33,047 nucleotides of DNA from Mesostigma viride (taxonomy: Eukaryota > Streptophyta > Mesostigmatophyceae > Mesostigmatales > Mesostigmataceae), in the NCBI GenBank assembly GCA_009746045.1, contig RPFO01000464.1:1-33047 (forward strand), read 5' to 3'. Below are positions 26,315 to 33,047 of the stretch, in pieces (position 1 is the stretch's first letter; each line of letters starts with the position of its first letter). The translations under genes and the position numbers were made by a program. The notes under the pieces are model-generated. The model did not search any database. It saw nothing but the letters and a program-made list of their open reading frames with translations, and had not been told where the DNA came from.

Positions 26315-29277
26315 CTAGCGGACGGGGCAGGCGCCGCTGGGGCAGTCGGGCTCCATGAGGGCAGCGTCGTCGTCCACGTGCAGGACGCCGGAGTAGTCGA
26401 CGGGCTTGAGCGCGCCGGCGTACTTGGCGAAGGCGGCCTCGGTGACCACCTCCTGGGGCAGGTAGCTGTATCCCAGGTCGGCGGCGCTCTTGGTGGGGTC
26501 GGCGCGCAGGAGGAAGGAGACCCCCACGTAGGAGTCCCAGTTGTTCATGAGCCAGTCGACGATGGCGGGGGCCTCGGCGGGGTCGTAGGAGACCGTGCAC
26601 GAGACGTTCTGCTCGCAGTAGTTGTCCATGAGCCTCTTGTACCTGTCCAGCTGGTCGAGCGCTGTCTCGGCGTTCACCTCGACCTCTTCCACGGCGCCGT
26701 CCTTGCGCGTGACGACGGTCTTGGTGAAGGGGACGGAGGTGAAGGCGACGGGGAAGGTCACGAGCACGGCCTCCGGGTCGAAGGGCTTCTCGACCACCCT
26801 GTAGTTGGCCTCTACGAACCGCCGGACCAGCGGGTCGTGGCGCGAGTAGGTGACGTTGTTGAAGATGTACTTCCCGAGGGGCATGTGCACGCCCTCGGGC
26901 ACCTCCCCCCACTCGCGCGTGCCCATGATTTTGGAGAGGGTGCCGCTGGGCTTGATGCAGGTGACGTTCTTGGGCAGGGGCTTCCCCAGGGCGCGCGCCA
27001 TCTCGTAGGCGGAGGAGACGGCGACGTTCTTCATGCGGCGGAAGTCGTAGGGGTGCAGGTCCGGCCTGGCCACGATGCCGGTGAGGCCGACGCCGCACAG
27101 GTGCAGGAACTGGTTGTTGAGGTGCCAGGCCTCTTGTAGGATCTCGTCCCTGAGGTCGACGAGCGTCTGGCGGTAGTTCATGCGGCTGGCGAGGACGAGG
27201 GCGCGCTCGAGGCCCGCCTTGTTCCCCTCCTTGAAGGCGGCCAGGTTGACCTCCGTTAAATTGCAGAAGGACTTGTTGCCGAGGAGGATCTCGCTGCAAA
27301 CAAAGCAGCGCGTAACAGCATCACATGCAGCGAGGGCGTGTCAGCTCTTCATCCCCGACTTAAGGAGAGCGTACTCCATGAAGGTGGACAACGGTTTGAG
27401 CTTTTTCGATGGCGGCCTGTAGACGCCTAGTCGTCGCACGGCTGTGCTCAGGCGGTCCAAATTACGCCGGACGCCTCTGTTGACTTCTTCGTCTTGATCG
27501 TCTAGAGATAGGTTCAGGAGTTGGGCTTCTAAATTCCTTTGCGCTTCTATTTTCCTTCGCTCCAAGGCCGCCTCTCGCAATATCTCCACCCCGCCTATCC
27601 CGTAGCGGGCGTCGTCTGCCAGGAGTTCTTTGCCGATGAAAAGAGGATTTGGATTGGCCGGGTTTTGCTTCCACCAACCGGGGGTTGATAGAACATCCAT
27701 GACGGGCCATCTCTTCAGCGCCTGGGTCTCCTGTTTGTGCCAAGAACAGTAATAGGAGCCAGCGAGACAATTCTTCTTGCACTGTTCCCCGCAGCACGTC
27801 GTTCCCATACACCGGGATGCCATCAGTGGCTGGCACACACAAACCGGCATATATTTTTTTAAGAAACGGATGGGAATTGTTTATCTGGGCGCATGAGAAC
27901 AGAAGCAAGGGACATTGGTTTATATAGGATGAGAAGCGTGTCTCAAGGTACCAGCAGGGGTTCACGCCTCGACACCAGGGCGCGCGGGTGGAGGCGACGG
28001 CGAGGTTGAAGAGGCCGGGCTCGGAGCCGCCGGAGTCGAGCATGATGGCGAAGAGCTCCTCCATCTCCCTCCTCGAGGGGCGCTTGCGGAAGATGAGGCT
28101 GTTGTTGGACTGCTGCCGGTGGGCGTTGGCCACCCACCACTCCTTCTTGGCGGCGGCGAACTCGCGCCACTCGGTGTCGCCGTACTCGAACAGCGCGATC
28201 TCGGCCGACCGGCGGCCGGTCAGCATGGTGCCTAGGTGGTTGACGATGTCGAGGATGTCCATCTTGGTGAGGAGCTGGTCGGCGCGCATGGACAGGATCT
28301 TGGCGATGGCCACCAGCGCCTTGGAGATGCTGGCGTCCCCGGAGCTCTGCGGCAACAAGGTATAAAAGGTGCGGGGCCAGGCAGCGGGACACGACCGTTA
28401 CCGACGTGCAATCTGAAAGGAAGGGGGCTGAACGAAATGTCGGAGTGGGCCAAATCACGCAGACACGAATGAGGACGCACCAGGTGGCCGTATCCTCGCA
28501 TCCTCATCCCCGGCGGTCGTATCTCGGTGAAGTCGAGCACGAGGCGTTGGGCGGGGAGCTTTCCGGCGAGCAGCTTTCCGGCCGCCTTGGACCAGGCGAC
28601 GGCCGAGTCTCCCACACTGATGCGCCAGGTCCTTGTGCAGGGGTCCCACGACTCCTGGTTGGACTCGCGCCCCCCTGCCGCGGTCCTGGTGGAGCGGACG
28701 ACGGCGATGTCGGGGATGGCCTGCGCGAACCCGTTGAGCGTGCCGGTGACGGGCTTGAAGCCGACGCTGCATTCAAAAAAAAAATGTCGAACCCCCCGCG
28801 TATGAGCTCGTTAAATCGTGGGTATATGTTCCAATGGGGAAACTAAAGGAATGCGGTCCATTATACCAGAATGTCGGATACGCACCCGCATCCCTGCAGC
28901 AGCAGCCAGAGCACGTCGACCACGTCGTAGACGGTCTCGACCTCGGTGAAGCTGCAGTTGAACATGCACGACTCTCGCCGCCGGCTCAGCTCGGTGCCGC
29001 CCAGGAAGAGCGTGCGGCCCGCGGGGGCTATCCACCGGTTCAGGATGTGGTGCCGCAGCTCCTCCAGTTCCTCCACCTCCGCCCTGTCCAGGTTGTCCTC
29101 CTTGGCGCGTATCCACAGCCAGCGCTGGTGCGCGATCACCCGGTCCACCACCTGGCTCCAGGACTCGAGCTGGGAGGCGACGGCCAGCTTGCCGTCCACT
29201 AGGGCGACGTCGATGGGGCGGTGGTAGGTCCTGAGCGCGATGGCCATCGCCCGGTCCGTCGGCGTGGTCGAGGTCAT
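26315..29277 (-). CDS. class II (adenosylcobalamin-dependent) ribonucleotide reductase, four exons (683 aa)
   Basis: This enzyme reduces ribonucleotides to deoxyribonucleotides with coenzyme B12. Exons on the minus strand are 29277-28886, 28766-28481, 28346-27952 and 27293-26315, joined across three GT-AG introns (2052 nt in frame). By comparison with the Lactobacillus leichmannii enzyme: C108 (MFNC) corresponds to C119; the GCGVGF loop spans intron 1; C357 (GVNPC), E359 and C368 (SFCNL) correspond to C408, E410 and C419; C675 and C680 (DCPSGAC) are the C-terminal redox pair. The IKPSGT loop and the TEVNL segment are present. At 683 aa it is slightly shorter than the 739-aa reference. The residue after NPC is Cys rather than the usual Gly. 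No small subunit is needed. The ATG at 29277 follows a CACTATACC element. Confidence 0.88.
27294..27951 (-). other. intron 3 of the reductase gene (658 nt), holds a nested gene
   Basis: It starts GTACCTTGAG right after the catalytic NPC codon triplet and ends TTTGTTTGCAG. Splicing gives C-C-E-I-L-L-G in frame (phase 2). It is five times longer than the other two introns and is more AT-rich than the exons; most of its length is the gene at 27341-27850. Confidence 0.82.
27341..27850 (-). CDS. Cys/His protein of the C-x9-C-x3-C-x6-C-x2-H family, nested in a reductase intron (169 aa)
   Basis: It lies wholly inside intron 3, on the same strand as the reductase. The N-terminal unit reads C-MGTTCCGEQ-C-KKN-C-LAGSYY-C-SW-H, identical in spacing to the genes at 12547 and 12991, so a zinc-binding unit is likely. 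The rest is unrecognised: a Trp/Pro-rich stretch (STPGWWKQNPANPNP) and a charged helical tail (ALERRKIEAQRNLEAQLLNL) ending in a basic segment. The first ATG at 27850 lies directly after a TTAAAAAAAT run that could act as its own promoter. The ATG at 27823 (MASRC) would match the start of its relatives better. It has no LAGLIDADG or GIY-YIG motif. Whether it mobilises the intron is unknown. Confidence 0.75.
   Translation of the reverse strand: MPVCVCQPLMASRCMGTTCCGEQCKKNCLAGSYYCSWHKQETQALKRWPVMDVLSTPGWWKQNPANPNPLFIGKELLADDARYGIGGVEILREAALERRKIEAQRNLEAQLLNLSLDDQDEEVNRGVRRNLDRLSTAVRRLGVYRPPSKKLKPLSTFMEYALLKSGMKS
28347..28480 (-). other. intron 2 of the reductase gene (134 nt)
   Basis: It starts GTGCGTCCTC and ends TTGTTGCCGCAG. 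Splicing joins RGYGHL to SSGDAS in frame (phase 0), matching GFGGTASG of the Lactobacillus enzyme. The 5' end resembles that of intron 1 (GTGCGT in both). Confidence 0.85.
28767..28885 (-). other. intron 1 of the reductase gene (119 nt)
   Basis: It starts GTGCGTATCC and ends with a T run and GAATGCAG. Splicing turns the unspliced GCGCVSD-stop into GCG-VGF (phase 2), the conserved glycine loop of class II reductases. The T run before the AG is a good polypyrimidine tract. Confidence 0.87.
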
Positions 29278-29480
29278 GACGACAGCGGCGGTATAGTGAG
29301 GGCGCCCATTTTGTTCGCCGGCTGAACGCGCCTTCTCGCCTGTCCTGTCCTATTCCCACACCTCCCGCCGATTTTTGTAGGCGCGCCGCACACACAACGG
29401 AGGGGCATACAAAAAAGGGGGCTCTCCGCCTCTGTAGCCCTCTGGCAGTTTTTTTTCTGCCATCTAACTATATACCGACC
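29278..29480. other. divergent intergenic region
   Basis: It separates the reductase start from a plus-strand membrane-protein gene. TATA-like elements stand at both ends: CACTATACC for the reductase and CTATATACC before the ATG at 29481. No gene seen. Confidence 0.5.
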
Positions 29481-29732
29481 ATGGTGCTGATTACCATCGG
29501 ACCTTGGGGCGCTATCGTGCTGGCCGGGGTGATCCTCGCCCACACGGCGGCCAGCGTGAGCTACCTCAAACGACCGGACGGCTACCAGTGCAAGAGCGCG
29601 GACGACTTGAGGTGCATTTGGATGAAGTGGGGGCCCATGCTCCTTGGGGTGGTGGGCGCGACGTACCTGCTGTACCGCGGCTACGAGGACATGGCCCAGC
29701 CCAGCAACATCAGGGGCATCCTGTTGGCGTAA
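29481..29732 (+). CDS. small membrane protein, two hydrophobic segments (83 aa)
   Basis: The intact frame has two hydrophobic stretches: IGPWGAIVLAGVILAHTAA at about 5-24 and GPMLLGVVGATYLLYRG at about 51-67. Between them lies a short loop with two Cys (DGYQCKSADDLRCIW) that could form a disulphide. Size and layout fit the small virion membrane proteins of large DNA viruses; no family recognised. An ACTATATACC element lies 6-15 bases before the ATG. The next gene, on the same strand, is also a small membrane protein. Confidence 0.75.
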   Translation: MVLITIGPWGAIVLAGVILAHTAASVSYLKRPDGYQCKSADDLRCIWMKWGPMLLGVVGATYLLYRGYEDMAQPSNIRGILLA

Positions 29733-29766
29733 TAATCTGAGCGAGTACTGTGATTGAAGCGCAGAC

Positions 29767-30153
29767 ATGAGCGGCCTTGTTCAGACTCTCCTCCCGCTCG
29801 CCATTTTGGCGGCGATCCTGGCATACCTGGCGAGCAGGTTCCAGTCCGCTGTCTCGTCCGGCCTCGCCCGGGTCTGGTGCGCTGTCAAGCTGCGGCCCGG
29901 CGACAGCGAGTGCCAGGCACGTGCGAAGAGCGGGGTCGGCGGGGTCATGAGAGCGGGCGCGATGGTGGTGGCAGGGGCCGCCGGGGCTCTGGGTCTCCGA
30001 CGCCTGCTGGGCGGGCGCGGGGGCGGCGGCGGCGGGACGGTGGTGGTGCTGCAGGGGGGGGAGGATGCCCGCCCGCGCGAAGGGATGAGAGAGGGTAGGG
30101 CATTGGATCGCGGCGGGCGACTGAGGCCGCTGCTGGCTCGCTTAAGGGTGTGA
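29767..30153 (+). CDS. small membrane protein (128 aa)
   Basis: The N-terminal hydrophobic segment LLPLAILAAILAYLA is followed by a loop with VKLRPGDSECQARAKSG and a second hydrophobic stretch AGAMVVAGAAGALGLRRLLGG. The C-terminal part is Gly/Arg-rich and poorly structured (GGRGGGGGGTVVVLQGG...). The loop is loosely like that of the preceding gene (two polar Cys-containing stretches between membrane segments). No family recognised. An AATAAA follows at 30191. Confidence 0.65.
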   Translation: MSGLVQTLLPLAILAAILAYLASRFQSAVSSGLARVWCAVKLRPGDSECQARAKSGVGGVMRAGAMVVAGAAGALGLRRLLGGRGGGGGGTVVVLQGGEDARPREGMREGRALDRGGRLRPLLARLRV

Positions 30154-30163
30154 TTTCAACGTC

Positions 30164-30496
30164 TCATTTGTTATTATTATGGTGATCATGAATAAAGAAC
30201 CGTCTGCTCATATTGTTTACAAGCAAGTCCATCATCAGGGCGAGCGCCTTGTACACGGCGGCCCACAGTAGGACCGTTTTCATCAACACGTGCAGGCTCT
30301 CGAATCGGTTGTCAATGACCTGCTCGCAGTATTGGGGACTCCTCTGCCACAACTCCGAGGAGGTGGTGGTCATCTCGGCGCATATGTCGTGTTTGTCCAT
30401 GTTCTGCCAGAACCCCAGCGAGCCGAACAGGTGCGGGCCTCTGAGGAACAGCTCCCTCAGCGGGCGCCTCACGATGGCGTCGTACAGGAAGGCCAT
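30164..30496 (-). CDS. conserved-looking viral protein with one membrane segment (110 aa)
   Basis: The intact frame begins MAFLYDAIVRRPLRELFLRG and continues PHLFGSLGFWQNMDKHDIC. It has a Trp/Cys-containing centre (SELWQRSPQYCEQVI) and a hydrophobic stretch VLLWAAVYKALALMMDLLV at about 72-90, and ends in an Asn/His/Lys tract. The GPHLFGSLGFW...DIC pattern feels familiar from short conserved giant-virus proteins, but I cannot name it. Its start is preceded by GTACATATAG, one of the common promoter-like elements here. Confidence 0.7.
   Translation of the reverse strand: MAFLYDAIVRRPLRELFLRGPHLFGSLGFWQNMDKHDICAEMTTTSSELWQRSPQYCEQVIDNRFESLHVLMKTVLLWAAVYKALALMMDLLVNNMSRRFFIHDHHNNNK
30191..30196 (+). 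terminator. AATAAA signal
   Basis: AATAAA 38 bases past the stop of the plus-strand membrane protein, inside the 3' end of the convergent gene. Confidence 0.4.
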
Positions 30497-30538
30497 CTAT
30501 ATGTACACGGGCGGTCTTTTTTTGAACGCGCTCGATGT

Positions 30539-31095
30539 TCAGTCGAAGCGGACGATGAAACGCCGCACGACCCTCTTCACCTGCGGCCGGAGGATCACGG
30601 CGAGGTCGGAGGCCTTGCACCGATTGCGGCACTTGACGACTTTCCCGTCGCGCACGTGCATCCTCGGCACCTTGTCCTTGCACTTGGGCAGGTCGGCGCG
30701 TATGTCCTCGTGGTGCACCTTGGCGTATTCGACCACGCCATTGTTGATGGCCCACCTGAAGAAGTTCATCTGTCCGGGGGTCGTCACGATCTCCCTGTCT
30801 CCGCGCGCGCTCACCAGCTTCGTCTTGGTCCTCCTCGCGAACGGGTCGAACATTCGCTTGGAGTATACGTCCGTCTGTTCCCTGTAGGCCATGTACAGGT
30901 TGAAGGGATGGACGCTCCCTCCATCGGGTACTCGACCTTGTGCGTCTTGGCGTAGTTGGTCACGAGCCACTCGATCACGCGCAGGGAGACGCCAGACGAC
31001 CTTTTCTTGCCCTCCGGACATGCGAACTCGTACAGCGTGTCGAAGTTGCCTTCGTTCGTGTAGAAACGCTGCAGAGATCTCTCCAGGAGGTCCAT
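30539..31095 (-). CDS. conserved NCLDV-type protein with YSKRMFDPF motif, one frameshift (185 aa)
   Basis: The core reads FNLYMAYREQ, then YSKRMFDPFARR, then IVTTPGQMNFFRWAINNGVVEYA. I recall this combination (S/A-Y-K/R-x-Q, Y-S/G-K-x-x-F-D-P-F-x-R-R/K, T-x-G-Q-x-N-F-F-R-W-A-I) from a family of unknown function conserved across mimiviruses, marseilleviruses, iridoviruses and chloroviruses (PBCV-1 A494R type; from memory). The C-terminus is basic with CRNRCKASDL and KRVVRRFIVRFD. The N-terminal 60 residues lie in the adjacent frame. One missing base near 30919-30924 joins YPMEG to SVHPFN. I chose the ATG at 31095 because it is the first one after the TATA box at 31221-31232. Confidence 0.72.
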
Positions 31096-31220
31096 GTCGT
31101 CTGGCCGCGCGACCTTTCTTTGCCGTAAAAGGGAGAAAATTTCCTTGCCGCGTCCGAACTGTCCAGGCGCGGACGGGGCGGCTTCCTCGGCGGTATCGGG
31201 TACAAGACAGGTCGGTCGCC

Positions 31221-31232
31221 CGCCTTTTATAC
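31221..31232 (-). promoter_or_regulatory. TATA box for the minus-strand gene starting at 31095
   Basis: On the minus strand the sequence GTATAAAAGGCG is a near-perfect TATA box in GC-rich DNA. The first ATG downstream is 126 bases away and opens the YSKRMFDPF gene, so a leader of roughly 100 bases is implied. Confidence 0.55.
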
Positions 31233-31493
31233 CTCCGTTCGGTCTATCGGGAAGAGCGCGACGGCGCTTCCGTACCTTTTCGGGGAGGGGATAGGGGTGG
31301 GAAGCCTGACGCCGGGGCGGCTGTGAATGGCCTCCCACCTAATCCGTATCACGGATCGGACATCCGCGTGGAGACTGGGGGGGGCTTGTGGGATTGCTCC
31401 ATGTGGTGGGAGGCGGGGCCGACTTTGCACAGACACGTCCCCATGCGTCATACATCGCGGCGACGATAAAAATCGAAGCGTTCGATATGGGAG
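31233..31493. other. intergenic region, no gene seen
   Basis: It lies between two divergent genes. Frames here give no plausible protein. A plus-strand GATAAAAAT at about 31466-31474 and GATATGGGAG just before the ATG at 31494 are candidate promoter elements for the SIM gene. Confidence 0.45.
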
Positions 31494-33047
31494 ATGCCGC
31501 CTCGACGAAAGGACATCATAGATCTCACGGACGACGTCGTCGAGTATATGGGGGATACAGACATCATCGATCTCACGGACGACGTCCTCGAGTCGGGATC
31601 CGGCTCGCGAGTTTCGTCTCGTCCAAATTTACGCGACATTGACAGAGCCCGGTATCGCGCCACAGCGGCCCCAGGGTATTTCGGATCGGGGGCGTCTGTC
31701 CGTTCAGGGTCGCGTGCCGGCGGATCCGGGCAGCGTGGAGAACCCGCGTCTTCGAGATCCGCGGGCTCCCCCCCACGCCCATGTCGTCACTGGCCTACAC
31801 GCCCGGGTACACCGGCGCGCCTTCAAAAACGAGGACCCCGCCTCCCCTCGGCATGCAGGGGGATGGGGGGTCTCTCGTTTCTCGCTCCTCTGTGAATTTC
31901 CCGGCTCGTCCAGCCAGAGCTGCCTCGGGGGGTCGAAGTCCGCTTCTTCCCCCACGTCCTCCTTTGGCTCGCCCCCTCTGACGTCCCCTCCCCCGGAGCC
32001 CGCGCCGTCTCTGCCAGATCGCGAAAATCGCGCTCTTCTTCGCAATCCGTCCGCAGTCGCAGCGTTCGGGGCGGGGGGAGCGAGCGTTCCCTCGACCGCC
32101 GCTGCCGAGGACAAGGCCGCAGACAGCGCCGCTGGCGGCGAACTCGGCGGGGTCCTGGGCCCCAGGGCGGGAGGGCAGCGGGTTCTCGGAGGGTTTTTTT
32201 GACCCTGCCACCAGGCCGCGTCGCTCCCGCCCGGCCCGCCAATCAAGCTTGTCTGGAAACGTGGCCAGCGGGAGTTCGATGTACACGCGCGCCAACTCCG
32301 CGCAAGGACGTGCCAGACGCAAACACGTCGCCCCTGAGGATGACGACCCCGATGACCCCGTGCTCGTCTTCCGCCAGCGCGCGGATGACTCTATCCCGTC
32401 CGAAGAGCCAGGGTCGGACGCGTACACGAACACCACGGAGACAGATCCGGATCGCGTGGAAGGCGCGGGGGGCGAAGCGGAGGTGACATCCGCCAGACCG
32501 AGAAAGCGCACAGGGGGGGCGAGCGAGAGAGCCGGCGTCCCGAACCGTGCCCCTCTCAACTTGCAATCCGCCCCTCTCTTTTTGCAACCCGTCGTTCCAT
32601 GGAGGGATAGTGATCGGCAGCTGTCCATCGCGCCAGACACGATGAGACGCGTCACCCAGCGGTCGCACGAGGACGTGTTCGACGAGATAGTGCACCCCCC
32701 GCGGCCGGGGGACACCCCGGAAGACCTCGACCGGTGGAGACTGTTCTCGCTCGCAAACTTGGCGCGCGATATATATAAGGGCGGGGTTCCCGCAAACGAG
32801 GCCAGCAAATTGATCGGGGATCGCCGCAGACTTGACCGTATGAGCGAATGGCATCCAGATTACAATAAGCTGAGTCGGAGCGTGAAGCGCCAGGAGGCGA
32901 AACTTCGGTCGCAGTCCGGGGAGGGCCCTAGCAATGTGGAGATCCTGGACCACGACGAGATACCGGACTTGCCAGAACACATCCGGCGGATGCTCACCGA
33001 TCCGACGACGCGGGATCTGATGAGTATCCAAGACGCGATGGCCAGGT
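31494..33047 (+). CDS. protein with tandem IIDLTDD SUMO-interaction-like motifs, partial and frameshifted
   Basis: It starts MPPRRKDIIDLTDDVVEYMG and continues DTDIIDLTDDVLES: two identical DIIDLTDD motifs at residues 7-14 and 23-30. I-I-D-L-T-D-D is a classic SUMO-interaction motif. A long Ser/Pro/Gly/Arg-rich, probably disordered region follows. The last part is ordered (EDVFDEIVHPPRPGDTPEDL, WRLFSLANLARDIYKGGVP, ILDHDEIPDLPEHIRRML) and runs off the window. An acidic DDPDDPVLVF stretch may be a further motif. Frame changes are missing bases in the C run 31768-31774 and the G run 31927-31932, and one extra base somewhere in 32040-32200. I treat it as one gene because no new start signal appears; two genes are possible. 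Confidence 0.55.

Noticed and set aside
26378-27139. Plus-strand 253-codon frame in the reductase region
   Set aside because: Antisense to exon 4, which carries clear reductase motifs.
27294-27951. Group I or group II self-splicing intron
   Set aside because: The ends are GT and pyrimidine-rich AG, and I see no group I or II core elements. Two sister introns are far too short for a self-splicing core.
27294-28885. Inteins instead of introns in the reductase
   Set aside because: The intervening pieces contain in-frame stops and lack intein motifs, while GT-AG ends restore the frame exactly.
1-33047. tRNA, rRNA or insertion-sequence elements
   Set aside because: No cloverleaf, rRNA-like segment, transposase motif or terminal inverted repeat was recognised by eye. 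A dedicated search could still find a divergent one.

Overview
The window looks like part of a GC-rich large DNA virus of the Nucleocytoviricota type that infects a eukaryote, or an integrated copy of one. Genes are tightly packed on both strands. Many have AT-rich TATA-like elements 10-40 bases before the start codon, and several have AATAAA signals after the stop. The content fits: KilA-N and BRO-type proteins, a SET-domain protein, fibre or adhesin proteins, small membrane proteins, a short YCG...KGQ family protein and a protein with a YSKRMFDPF motif. No major capsid, polymerase or ATPase gene lies in the window, so I do not name a family. No tRNA, rRNA, CRISPR array or insertion sequence was found.

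Layout. 0-0.4 kb: a long GTT microsatellite and a short GC-rich direct repeat. 0.4-6.2 kb: an unknown protein, two tandem paralogues made of charged repeats, a BRO-like regulator, a KilA-N/nuclease fusion and a BRO-like remnant. 6.2-11.9 kb: a zinc-ribbon/RING-like protein, exactly twelve 50-bp tandem repeats, two unknown proteins and a second BRO-like protein. 11.9-13.4 kb: a protein rich in SUMO-interaction-like motifs and a divergent pair of small Cys/His proteins. 13.4-19.9 kb: two paralogous fibre-like proteins pointing towards each other, with two small genes between them. 20.0-26.3 kb: a duplicated SET protein and a block of probable virion genes, including a tail-fibre-like protein, an adhesin with a bacterial Ig-like and a lectin-like domain, and a membrane protein. 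26.3-29.3 kb: an adenosylcobalamin-dependent (class II) ribonucleotide reductase interrupted by three GT-AG introns. The largest intron holds another gene. 29.5-31.1 kb: small membrane proteins and the YSKRMFDPF protein. 31.5 kb to the end: a partial gene whose product starts with two identical IIDLTDD motifs.

The most notable signals are these. First, the class II reductase has three spliceosomal-type introns next to catalytic sites, and one intron carries a nested gene. Second, three genes share an exact C-x9-C-x3-C-x6-C-x2-H signature; one of them is the nested gene. Third, SUMO-interaction-like motifs recur in separate proteins. Fourth, the fibre paralogues differ by a domain insertion of different base composition.

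Caution. At least ten genes are broken by single-base frame changes, nearly all a missing base and mostly in G or C runs. This points to homopolymer under-calling in the read data rather than real gene death. I give such genes as one feature each and state where the break lies.
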